DNA from: Tricholomella constricta
Lineage: Eukaryota; Basidiomycota; Agaricomycetes; Agaricales; Lyophyllaceae
Length of the DNA: 64,000 nt
Reading direction: 5' to 3'
NCBI GenBank assembly: GCA_013368375.1
Contig: JAACJP010000001.1
Span: 1,674,001-1,738,000 of the forward strand
Shown here: one piece after another, positions 1-10,054 of the stretch
Layout: each line of letters starts with the position of its first letter
Numbering within the stretch: the stretch's first letter is position 1
The notes under the pieces: generated by a model
What the model was told of the DNA's origin: nothing
Databases searched by the model: none
The model's input: only the letters and a program-made list of their open reading frames with translations
Translations under genes and position numbers: made by a program

Positions 1-316
1 CACTGCATTTCTCAAGGTTCCAGCCTGCAGTCACTGCGAATTCGCCCCAATGAAAGCCAGCCCACGCGGCAACGAAGAAGCCGAGCTGGGCACTCGTCCA
101 CCAGTAGACGTTAAATCCGCCCACTAAAAATGTCAGAAATCCCAACGAAAATAAACCTCCCAGGAGGAAAGCAACCGTTGATGCTGCAAGTGGCGTATTG
201 GGAATGTTGCCTAATGGTTTATGGGTAGCGACAGGAATTGTTTGTAGCGGGTGTTTCAGGGCAGCCTCTCGCTGCTTAATGCGTTCTTCGAAGCTTTCCT
301 GGGCATCTGAAGCCAT
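1..316 (-). CDS. STE14: Protein-S-isoprenylcysteine O-methyltransferase, 5' part
   Basis: This enzyme methyl-esterifies the C-terminal prenylcysteine of CaaX proteins (Ras, a-factor-like pheromones) in the ER membrane. The reading frame is open from the ATG at 316 to the window edge, about 105 residues without an intron. It shows an N-terminal stretch rich in charged residues, then two hydrophobic segments (about residues 45-65 and 72-88), followed by FHWGEFAVTAGWN, which matches the family pattern FHxxEFxxTAxxN. The catalytic methyltransferase half lies outside the window. It is divergent from the EF-G2 gene, with about 150 bp between the two start codons. The family assignment rests on the membrane layout plus this motif, and I am fairly confident of it. 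Confidence 0.8.
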   Translation of the reverse strand, partial: MASDAQESFEERIKQREAALKHPLQTIPVATHKPLGNIPNTPLAASTVAFLLGGLFSLGFLTFLVGGFNVYWWTSAQLGFFVAAWAGFHWGEFAVTAGWNLEKCS

Positions 317-467
317 CTTGGAGGTCGTCGGGAAGAAAGAACGAAATATATGGTATGCATTGTTGTGAGTCTGAGCCAACAATAGCGGCACTTTACCTTT
401 ATTAGGTTCCAAGGGTGCTACTAAGGCTCCCGGCTTGGCATTTGGTCTTGTATCAAGCTGGCGGCTC

Positions 468-3021
468 ATGTTCGTATACCGATGGACGCGCTACAGCCCG
501 TCCAAGGTCGTAAAGTTCGGTTTCCGTTCGTATTCAAAACCGGCTGGCCATGAATCCAAAATTCGGAACATGGCGCTTGTCGCGCATATCGGCAAGACCC
601 CCTTCTTCACAATCTCTTCATGCAGCACTCGATTGATTGTTCATCTACTTGCTTAGACTCAGGAAAAACCACGTTATCCGAATCAATTCTTCTGAAGTCG
701 TCATATCTTTCCAGTAGAGGCACGGTCGACACGGGGAGCACCACCACTGATTTTCTACCTGCGGAAAGGGAGCGCGGAATTACAATTCAGTCGGCCAGTA
801 TTCCAGTCAAATGGAAAGACTGGACTTTTAATCTCATCGATACCCCGGGGCATGCAGACTTCGGGATGGAAGTCGAAAGCGCTAGCCGAGTAGTAGACGG
901 TGCGGTTGTCCTAATCGACTCTGTCGAAGGTGTTGAAGCACAAACGAAGGGTGTTTGGAGGCAGCTAGACAGGTGCGTCGTTCAGGTGAGGCCTCGCATG
1001 AAGCTCCTCTCTGACTTCTCCCTAAATTGCTTCCTTCTCCCCTCAGATATGGGGTGCCAACGCGAATCATGTTTTTAAACAAACTTGATCGACCAGGGGC
1101 TTCTTTCGGAGCCTCCTTGGCTTCTTTGCTTTCGCATCGGCTTCATCCACATCCCATGGCCTTATTGCTTCCTATAGCATCCTTCGACCCTCGTCACTAC
1201 GCCATAGCTGAGCCGGGAATTCATGGCTTAGTCGACCTGGTGAAATGGCAAGTCTGGAAGTGGGATGAGGAAGGAACACCATCATGTCACCCTCTCCCGC
1301 GAGACGATGAGACTTTCAGCGATTTTGGTCTCTTCCCTCCATCCCACCCCATTGTCCCTCACCTCATCCCAGCACGGACGCAGCTACTCGAAAATCTCTC
1401 CATGTTCTCTGAGGAGTTGATGGAGGAGCTTCTTGGGCTTCCATCCAGCCCCACTGCATACCTCAACGTGGACAGTTCGAGAATTCTTCCTCATCTACGC
1501 AAAGCAACCCTGAAGAACGAGATCCTTCCCGTTCTTGGTGGTTCAGCCATGAAGAATATCGGCACAGACCTCGTCATGGATTACGTTGGAGAACTCTTGG
1601 CTAGCCCCCTGGACGTGCCACATGATCCCCAGGCCTCCAATAGCCCAGTCAGGCTTCTTGCCTGGAAAGTGACATGGGATAAGAAGCGAGGTTGGATGAC
1701 GTTCGTCCGTGTATATTCAGGTACACTATAGCTTCGGTCTGGAGCCGCGTCATGTTGATTTTTTTCCACAGGAAAATTGACGCGCCATAGTGTTGTTTTC
1801 AATTCAAGTAGAAACCAGCGCGAGCGTGTCTCAAAGTTGCTTCTGCTTTACGCGTCGGAAGCGGAAGAGGTCGATGAGCTTCCCTTCGGTTCAGTAGGCG
1901 TGATATTGGGGCTCAAGTATACTCGTACTGGAGACACGCTGGTATCTACGGGCAGCCCGCCGGCTGCTCGGTCTGTCCTTCGCGAGATTACTCCTCCTGC
2001 TGCAGTCATCGCCGCCTCTATCATCCCTCAATCACATTCCGACTTGGAGCCTGTTCAAGAAGCTTTAGAGGCACTTGCTCGTACAGATCCATCCGTCCGT
2101 GTAGACATGCAAGAGGGACAGATTCTAGTCCACGGAATGGGTGCCCTTCATCTTGAGATTGTCGAAGGGCGCCTGAAGGACGAGTGGAATGCACGGTTCG
2201 AGGTTGGAAAACGTCGTGTCAGCTACCGGGAAGGCCTGGGCCCTGGTGAACCCGCTCCAAACTCCAACGTATGGCAAACGGACGCGGGAGGAAAGCAAAT
2301 CGATATCTCCATCACGTTTGATATCCGATCCCTGGAAGATGGCGAAATAGGAGATCCAAACTGGGATGGGAACATTGTGCTTGACGAAAAAGGCCGACCA
2401 TTCCCCTCCTCCGATGCAATGACGGGGACTGCTCAGGGCTACATCGCTCAAGGCATTTCGAGCGCTCTTTCAAATTCGCCCAACAGCTCGTTGGCCATCT
2501 CTCATCTTCACATTCGATTGAAAGAATTCTTGATACCTCCTGGAATTGCTATATCGATGTTGACTGGCGCAACTGCCATCGTCATGCGCAACCGAATACG
2601 CGATGCTGGCATTGGCCCATTGATGGAGCCATTCGTCCGTCTCAAAATCTCTGTGACAGAGGACAGCCTTGGAAAGGTTGTGAAGGACTTGACAGAGCAC
2701 GGCGGTGAAGTCCTTGACCTTGAAACAGGATCAGCTGTTTCAGTAGACGGCGCTGAGGAGATCGGAGGTTATACCGAAGAAGGCGTGTACATTCCACCCC
2801 TTTCATTATCGCCGTCTGGTAATTCGCCCGAGTCCTCTGGATCGTTGCGTCTGAGGCGTTCTGTCCACGCCCTAGCCCCTCTGAGCAAAATGCTAGACTA
2901 TTCAAACCGACTACGTTCCATGTCGGGTGGACATGGCGTGTTCGAGATGGTCAATGCAGGCTTTAGAGAAGTTTCAGTGGCCAGGAAAGTTGAGATTCTC
3001 AAGGAGATCGGGCGAGCTTAA
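468..3021 (+). CDS. MEF2: Mitochondrial elongation factor G2 (ribosome-releasing factor), 4 exons
   Basis: Translational GTPase that works with RRF to split mitochondrial ribosomes after termination. Exons are 468-591, 657-972, 1047-1720 and 1772-3021, giving 787 aa. The start is the ATG at 468, followed by a basic presequence-like N-terminus. Exon junction 1/2 restores the P-loop HIDSGKTTL. Switch I has ERERGITIQSA, then come the DTPGHADF motif and NKLDRPGA. Domain IV (YREGLGPGEPAP) and the domain V region near the C-terminus are present. Intron 1 (592-656) begins GC rather than GT: the exon ends CATATCG and the intron starts GCAAGA. The only joint that rebuilds the P-loop uses it. Introns 2 (973-1046) and 3 (1721-1771) are GT-AG. 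The divergent N-terminus and sequence favour EF-G2 over EF-G1. Confidence 0.9.
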
Positions 3022-3108
3022 GGCTACATAGATAATTATCATACATATCCTCTAAACTATAATGCATTAGACTCTAGATCATCCAAGAAAAGCGCGATAA
3101 TACAACTA

Positions 3109-4581
3109 TCAGAGCTCTCTCATTTCGTCCGCGTCACCAAAGAACATTCCAGTGTCCGTGTCCTCGTCATCATTCGCGGCTCCCGCTCGGGTATCCCCTG
3201 CATTGTTCAGTATCTGACTAAAGAGCATCATCCCACCGTCATCCTCAGAATCTGAATCTTCCAAAAAGCGGGGGTCGAAGAGGGAAGACATGGCGGGTGG
3301 GACGCTTTGGCCCCGAAATGACGCAGGAGTCTCGCTCCGTTCTGCGTAGTCGTCAGGAAGGAACAACGGTGTCTTTGCCCGAACGCTGGGTTGCTCCGAG
3401 GTTGGCACGAAATTTGGGGGTGCGAGGCTTGGTTCCCTGATGCGAGTTGGATTGACAGAAGACACCCTCGACATGGACCGTATAGGAGGCCACGGTTCTA
3501 CCACGATGCACAGACAGTGGCCGTAGATGCCAAAACCCTGATATTTGAGCTGCAAAACCGGCTTGGGCTTTTCGTCTTCCTCGACATCTAACTCAAGTGC
3601 CATCGTCGAGGCAGGAGGATTCTCGGGCTCAGGCATCGCGTCAATCTCCATATTGCTCAAGGAATCTAGCTCGTGACCAGCCCCGCTGTCTCTGCTGACA
3701 GCTTGGTAATTCATGTCAACATCAAAGGCTTGTCCTGCAGACATTTCGGCTGCGTCGGTGGTTGGACCGTCGTTATCACCTACTTGTCTAGCAGGGGCCT
3801 TTGTAGCTCGTCGAGATCGGCGGGGTGCCGCGGGATTGAAATCATCGTCGCCGTCATCGTTACCCGAAGTTGACTGCTCATCTTCATCGTCATGAGCTTT
3901 GCGTTTGCCTTTAGCCTTGTGTTTCTTCCTAGCCCGCTCAGCAGCGCCCTTCTCGGTGACGAACTTCGACTTCCTTTTACCTCGCTGCGGCTTCGAGGAA
4001 GACGGGACTGGAGGCGGCGGCATTATAGGCCGCTTCTGTGGAGGTAAAGCCACAAAATTCCTTGTCTGCGCAAAAGGATTGGTTTCTACGACAGCACATG
4101 AAGCGTAATTGACTCGCCTTCACTACGACAGAATGAGGTTCAGTTTTGCGAAAGAAATAGCAGAACTGGTAGGTCTCTGAGACAGAAAGGTTGAAAAATT
4201 ACATCCCATACAGATAGACTCGAATGGACAGAAAGACCCACCTCCCCTATGTGTATCGACCGTGCCTTTCTTGGATGTTGCATTTCCAATCAAAATGTGT
4301 GTTTCAGCCTTAAGTTTGGGAAGAATACTTGACACAGTCGAGTAAGGGCAGGAAAGAGACTTCGTGGAAAAAGCATCCGTACTGCGGTCTCAGGTCAGCC
4401 AGCACATGTTGCAGGACCATGTCAGACATCCAGTCGAGATGGCGCTCGTCAAGGTACAACTACAGTCAGACGTGAGTATCAGAGATAGCGTCGACTATAA
4501 TTTGAGCGGTCGTACATATAGAGGCAGCACGTTCTTCTCCGATATGCGCAAATAGTAAGGATTCCTGGTCTGGAAAGGCAT
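3109..4581 (-). CDS. Unrecognised basic nuclear protein, about 5 exons
   Basis: I do not recognise the family. The model starts at the ATG at 4581 (MPFQTRNPYYLRISEKN) and runs through short exons with the joints LPLY/LYLDERHLDW, ADLRP/HILPKLKAETH and HRG/ETYQFCYFFRKTEPHS, then into a long last exon ending at 3109. The N-terminal 120 residues look like a folded, conserved domain. The remainder is a lysine/arginine-rich stretch (KPQRGKRKSK, RARKKHKAKGKRK, likely nuclear localisation signals) followed by an acidic, Ser-rich tail with a DDEDTDTG patch. The junction into the last exon (near 4070-4130) is my least certain: keeping the frame requires acceptor GCGCAG before ACAAGG. A nuclear, DNA- or chromatin-associated role is inferred from composition only. 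It shares a short promoter with the b5 reductase gene. Confidence 0.6.
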
Positions 4582-4679
4582 TGTTGTTGACCAAGTGTTC
4601 GCGGAGTCAGGAGGAGCTGCGTGACGCGACGAGCCCATCACAACACATGACCGTGACGGCCGTGACAAATATTCTCTTC

Positions 4680-5859
4680 ATGAACATTGCCCGTCAACGT
4701 CTGTGCCAGTGCGGACTACGGCAAGGCCTCGCTCGAAGTCGTCTCTACTCTCAAGCTCGCCCTGAAAGAAAATACACTGCGTCCCGTGTCGCACCTCTTG
4801 CCCTTGGAGCCGGAGTAGTTACCGGTCTTTCGTTCTACTTCTTCTATCCAGATGCCTCGCGGTCGGCACCAACTTCAACGACAGCCCTACTCTCCCCATC
4901 CCATTTCACACCCTCAACCGTATTATCAAATGAAAACTCTGGGCCTGATACAAAGCTTCTCGAGTTGGTGGTCCCGCCCGAGCTGCTTCCTCGCTGCGAC
5001 GCTACAGATCCCTTAGCGCCTTCATTCGCTCCAATCTGGTCGGTGTACATAAAGGACGATGATATCCAAGTAGAAAGGCCTTATACCCCTCTAGAAGGCG
5101 TGGACGATCAAGGTCGTATGCTCTTTTGGATCAAGAAATATCCCAAGGGCGAGGTTGGTCGATGGCTGCATCTGAAAAAGCCCGGTGAGAAAATCGAGCT
5201 ACGCGGTCCCCTTACAAATTGGCTGTGGAAGGAAAGCGAATGGGACGAAATTGTCATGGTACATTCAGAGTGGTCATCTACGCCCTTGAAACTAATCTCA
5301 ACCCTCTTTTCAGATATCTGGTGGGACAGGTATAACACCATTCTACCAACTATTACATTCAGTCATTTCTCGTCAATCTGAAGCCAGTCCTCGTTTCACT
5401 CTACTCCATTCGTCACGCACCCCCGCCGAACTCCCTCCTCCCAAAATCATGGATACCCTTTCCACCTTTGCTGCCCAGAATCCACAGAAGTTCCGAATGG
5501 AGCTTTTTGTGGATTCCCGTGAGGGAACTCCCCCTCCTGCACATCTGCCCAATCCTCGTCTGGGCCGTATCGGAAAGCCGGCTATCGAGCAATGCCTTGG
5601 AATCAATAACAGGGATTCATGGTGGCGCAGGCTCTTCTGGAAGCGAGAAGCGCAAAAACCAAGCCGCAAGGTTCTTTTCCTGGTCTGTGGACCTGACCAG
5701 TAAGTTGTCTTCGGTCTCGCACGATTTGCCGATGCTAAAAGCTTGAAAAGAATGGTCAATGCAATATCTGGCCCTTTCGGACGTAACTTCTCTCAGGGCC
5801 CTATTGGGGGAATCTTGAGCGAAATGGGCTTCAGCGCGAACGAGGTCTGGAAACTGTAA
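4680..5859 (+). CDS. NADH-cytochrome b5 reductase-like, mitochondrial, 3 exons
   Basis: FAD-dependent oxidoreductase of the ferredoxin-NADP reductase superfamily, probably passing electrons from NADH to a cytochrome b5-type acceptor at mitochondrial membranes. Exons 4680-5258, 5314-5699 and 5751-5859 give 357 aa. The N-terminus is Arg-rich, without acidic residues, and precedes a single transmembrane segment (APLALGAGVVTGLSFYFFY), as in Mcr1. Motifs in order are the FAD-binding ERPYTPLEG, KPGEKIELRGPL, the pyridine-nucleotide loop ISGGTGITPFYQLL, and CGPDQMV with the C-terminal GFSANEVWKL. An in-frame ATG at 4647 would add 11 residues; I chose 4680 because it begins the presequence-like stretch. 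It could be a b5 reductase-like protein rather than the Mcr1 ortholog itself. Confidence 0.85.
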
Positions 5860-6020
5860 GCTGCTAGGCACGCGTCCATTCATTTGAACTGCACTTGCGG
5901 CAATTGGCTCCTTTCTGTCCGTTTACTGCTTGCTGTCCAACCACTGCCATCATGCTATTTCGACAAGCCAGTTATACGTTACCAATACATAATCCAATCT
6001 CGACTTTCAGAGAACCCCTT

Positions 6021-7732
6021 TCAAGCCGCATCAGCAGAAAAGTCAGGTCCCGAGATAATTGCCTTGATAACACCCTTGCCGTCCTCACTCTTCCCTGCGC
6101 GTGTGGCTTGGAACGCAGCAATGGCCTGGTCGAACGTATACCTAGAACGTGAAGAACGCGGTGATAAGCAGGGTGATTCCTCAACATACCAATAGACCTA
6201 CCGATGGGTGACCAGGGGCTTCAAATCAATTTTTCCTTGGGCAACGAGCGCAATGGCAAGGGGGTAGTCCCCAGGCTGCGCCATCATGTCAGACACACAG
6301 ATTCCGGTGCAGAAGAATTGCGTCACTTACTCCGTAACGGAATGAACCCTTGTAGTTCAGCTCTTTCGTAGTGAGTTGTCCGATGTCAATCGTTACATTG
6401 GGGTTACCCATCCCAACCTTTCCATAAGATGAGCTCACATATCCAACTCAAAGGTTCCAAAAACGCACCTGCACCACAGTTCCACCGGACTTGGCTACAT
6501 ACAGCGCGGTTTGAATTGACACTTCTGCTCCACTGGCATCGATGACGAGATCGATAGCCTTGCTCCCTCTGTCTTCAATCCCCAAATCCAGCTTCATCTT
6601 TTCCGCATTTCTCCTGCTGTAGGCCGCCCTAGCTTCGCCTTCCTCCATCTTGGGTGGGAGATAGGCATCGGTGGCGGCATAACTCTTGGCAAACTCGAGG
6701 CGGGCGACGTTGATATCCACGGCAATGATGCGCGACGCGCCGAGGGCTTTGGCGACCGACATGCAGAGTAGGCCAACGGGCCCGCAGCCAAAGATTATAA
6801 TGGCTTGGTTGGCCCGAAATCCACCAAGGTTGGAGACGGAGTGGATGCCCACTGCAAGAGGCTCGATCTTTGCAACTGTGAGAACGTGGCTACAGAGGAT
6901 GGAAAGTACAGGCTTACCATGGCACCATCTTCGAGGGAAACGTTGTCCGGTAGCGGGAAGGCAAGGTCTGCGGGTAAACGATAATAGCGACCCAAAGTAC
7001 CGTCGTATGGAGGTGTGGCGGCGAAGACGATGTCCGGGCAAAGCTGCACAAATAAAACGATGATACCTTCGGTGAACAATACTACAGTGTGGTTCATACA
7101 CACTTCGTAGCGACCCGATTTGCAGGCGTCGCATTTTCCTACGTTGTATGACTCGATCAAGCGCTTTTTTGGGGGTTACTTTCGACGCACGGCAAGTTGC
7201 ACCTGGCTCCATCGCCACTCGATCGCCCACTTTGAGATGCTTGACATCAGGCCCCACTATTTGCCAGCGTCAGCAACGCGAAGGGTATATGCTATATACA
7301 ACCGACCTTTGGAGACGATTCCGGCAGATTCGTGGCCCAAGACCTGTTTGATAGGTCGATATCTCTAAAATTGGGAGAAGAACACTTACCATGGGATTGT
7401 TGACAATGAAGTCACCGATACGACCTTCGACGAGGTAGTGCACCTAACGATGCAGATTAGGTTCCGAACACCCGACAGGGATATCCCATACATCGGAGCC
7501 GCAGATACCTGTATGAGAACCGTATTCAGGGTTGTCATCGAGGAGATATCTACGGGGTTGCGCACCGGTCTTCTTTACTTCGACGAGGACCTGGTCACCT
7601 GAAACTAGAGCCAGTCTGTTATATACATTTGCCATCTTCAGGACTTGAGGCGGACACACTTTCTGGAATGGGACGCTGTTCATAGACAACATCCTCGACA
7701 GCGCGCAGAACGAACGAGGGATTATCGGACAT
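6021..7732 (-). CDS. XYL2: Xylitol dehydrogenase (D-xylulose reductase), 12 exons
   Basis: Zinc- and NAD-dependent medium-chain dehydrogenase of the polyol group, oxidising xylitol to D-xylulose in the fungal pentose pathway. It starts MSDNPSFVLRAVEDVVYEQRPIPE at 7732 and ends SGPDFSADAA at 6021, with eleven short introns that all keep frame. Catalytic zinc ligands lie in GICGSDVHY and GHES. A structural four-cysteine lobe is rebuilt across two introns (C-x2-C-x2-C-x7-C in TCRKCDACKSGRYELC). Next comes the polyol-dehydrogenase signature FAATPPYDGTLGRYYRLPAD, and a Rossmann loop GCGPVGLL with Asp in AVDIN, as expected for NAD rather than NADP. L-arabinitol or sorbitol dehydrogenase is the main alternative. 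The first intron (about 90 nt) follows codon 24. Confidence 0.88.
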
Positions 7733-8090
7733 GATGAGAGAGATTAGGGAAAGACGATCATCTTGAATCAAGAGTTAAGAGTCGGAGAATTCTCAGACGC
7801 GGACCGCCTGGCCCGGTGCACGGAGAAAGCGGAGACAATTCGGACAAACTTTGGTGAGGCAAGCCCTTACCTCCCGCCATTTCCATATCAGGACAGTAGG
7901 CTGACCGTCGGCTTCGTCCACCGTCAGCCGCGCCCCTTTAAAAGGATGCTCGTCTTAGCATCTCTTCCGCCCACTTCTTTCTTCTTCATTTCATCTTTGA
8001 ATTTTTTTCTTCCTTCAAATTTCTTCTTCTCAATCTGCGCATTTCTTCAATCGCTCATTGCTACCCGTTTGATACTTTCACTCTTTCACT
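7733..8090. other. Intergenic region between XYL2 and kinase
   Basis: A 358-bp divergent promoter region. The part next to the kinase start (about 7970-8070) is a strongly pyrimidine-rich leader of TTTCTTC-type runs, common before fungal start codons. No further gene is seen. Confidence 0.6.
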
Positions 8091-9577
8091 ATGGGCCGCA
8101 TTACCGTCACCGACTCGATGCCTGACCTCAACGGACTGACAATCGACAACGGCCGCCTTAAACTTCTGGAAAGTTTAGGCTCTGGCGCCTATGGCAAGGT
8201 CTATCGTGCGCTCGAAGTGCTATCCCCCCTCGAGAAGCCTGTCTACCATGCGGTCAAGTGTCTCGTCAGGCCGGAGAAGAAGTCCCACCAGGAGGAGTTC
8301 CAAAAACGCGAAATCACCCTTCATAAGATGGTCTGCGACCATCCTAACATCGTTACCCTTCACCGAGTTATCTACGACGAAAGTTATGTCTATGTCGTCC
8401 TCGATCTCTGTGCCGGTGGGGACCTGTTCACCGCCATCACCGAAAAACAAGTCTTCCACAACAACGTGCAGCTGGTCAAAGACTCATTCATTCAACTCAT
8501 TGATGCTGTCCATTACTGTCACGAGAAAAGCGTTTTCCACCGGGATATCAAACCGGAGAACGTTCTATGCTCGCACGGGGGCTCCGATATACGCCTCGCT
8601 GATTTCGGGCTTTCCACCCAGAATTCGGTATCGAAAGATTTCGGATGCGGTAGTTCTTATTATATGAGCCCTGGTTTGTCCATCTTAGCTCTGCCTCATG
8701 AGCCGTCACTGATGTCAGCCACATCACTTTAGAATGTATTGGCAAAGAACTCTCAGTCGGCCGTTACTCTACTCGTCACAGCGATATCTGGTCACTTGGT
8801 GTCATCCTCACAAACATGATCTCTGGTCGAAACCCGTGGCGCTATGCAACAGCCAAGGACGATTGTTTTGCCGCATACCTCCACGACAACAACTTTCTTC
8901 GACAAGTGCTGCCCATTTCCAACGGAGCCAATGAGATACTGAAACGGATCTTCACCATCAATCCTTTGAGTCGCATATCTTTGAAGGATCTACGCAAGGA
9001 GATCTTGAAGCTTGACACCTTTTTCATGACGGAGGAAGAGCTATCGAACGCCGGCTCTACAGTACGCGCGGCCGCGAATACGTTCATCGAGGGTAAACCG
9101 CAGGAGGCGCCGGTTGACGTAACGGACGACAATACTATATTTGGTTCCGGCGACGAGACGGACAGCTCACTTAGCTCTGACGAGGTCTATGCTTTCAACA
9201 GCCCGCCGGACGACGATAAACCTCCATCCACGTTCGTGGTGCCGCAATCTGCATTCTTGACTGTTCCTGATACCAAACCGAACCCTGGGTCGGCTTCTTC
9301 GAGTGCACGCGCTTCGGGTTCGACCAACTCAGGCTCAGAAAGCGATGGCCCCATTACGCCTGCGACCTATCCTGCTGATCCCGCCATTGAGGTTCCCGAC
9401 TTCGCAGAAGGCGAAAACCTTGGTCAGACCTATTTGTTTACTACGTTTCCTGAACCGCCTAAGACGAAGCCATCGACGGAATCAAAGATAAAAAAGGCCA
9501 CGAATCGCAGGCGGTTGATTCGTCTGGCTTTCGAGCGTTTCAAGGGCCATTCTTTTGGAAGCGATGGTTCGTCTTGA
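8091..9577 (+). CDS. Serine/threonine protein kinase, Ran1/Pat1-like, 2 exons
   Basis: Exons 8091-8673 and 8733-9577 encode 475 aa. All kinase landmarks are present: glycine loop GSGAYGKVY, the VAIK-type lysine in HAVKCL, catalytic FHRDIKPEN, magnesium-binding LADFGLS, and the SPE motif rebuilt across the intron (MSP/ECIGKE) followed by HSDIWSLGVIL. The kinase domain spans about residues 20-300. It is followed by a Ser/Asp/Pro-rich tail (SSLSSDEV, PSTFVVPQSAF, SGSTNSGSESDGP) and a basic end (KKATNRRRLIRLAFERF). The order and the SYVYVVLDLCAGGDLF region resemble the Ran1/Pat1 and Ksp1 kinases, which act in meiosis and nutrient signalling. The exact subfamily and substrate are inferred. Confidence 0.85.
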
Positions 9578-10054
9578 ACTTTGTCATTCTTACTATAGAT
9601 ATAGATCGTTTCATTGTTCAATACTTCGTAGATGAATACATAATATTTCTTGAGCACCTCTCTTGACCCAATTCCATGAAAAGTGCGAACCATAGATAGT
9701 ACAAGAACAAAATGTCGCGTTCGGTTCGGCCGATAGTCGCGAGTGCAGAGGCGTTGTTTTCATTCAGCGTTCAATTTTCTGTTGCATCGCCTCAGTATCC
9801 TCATGCAGCTCGCCTCGACTTGATACATTTGGATACTGTTCTGGCCACTACGTCTTTGCCTTGCATACTATGTAAGGAGCGAGACGGGCGTTCGTCACTT
9901 TCGGCCGGCGAACAGATGCAGTATTTTGATTGATTTTTTGATTCATCGATGATCAAGCACGTGCGATTCTGGTAAAAGTCGCAATCGTTAAAAGAAACAT
10001 CTTCTGTATCGTACCACCATCTCCACTTTTCTCTATCTCCCCCAAACACAAAAT
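9578..10054. other. Intergenic region, MET6 promoter
   Basis: 477 bp between the kinase stop and the MET6 start. It holds one CACGTG box and a pyrimidine-rich stretch right before the MET6 ATG. Reading frames here show no coding character. Confidence 0.5.
9958..9963. promoter_or_regulatory. CACGTG E-box upstream of MET6
   Basis: A perfect palindromic CACGTG lies about 92 bp before the MET6 start. In yeasts Cbf1 binds this core at sulfur-amino-acid genes together with Met4. The site is seen; its use here is inferred. Confidence 0.5.
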
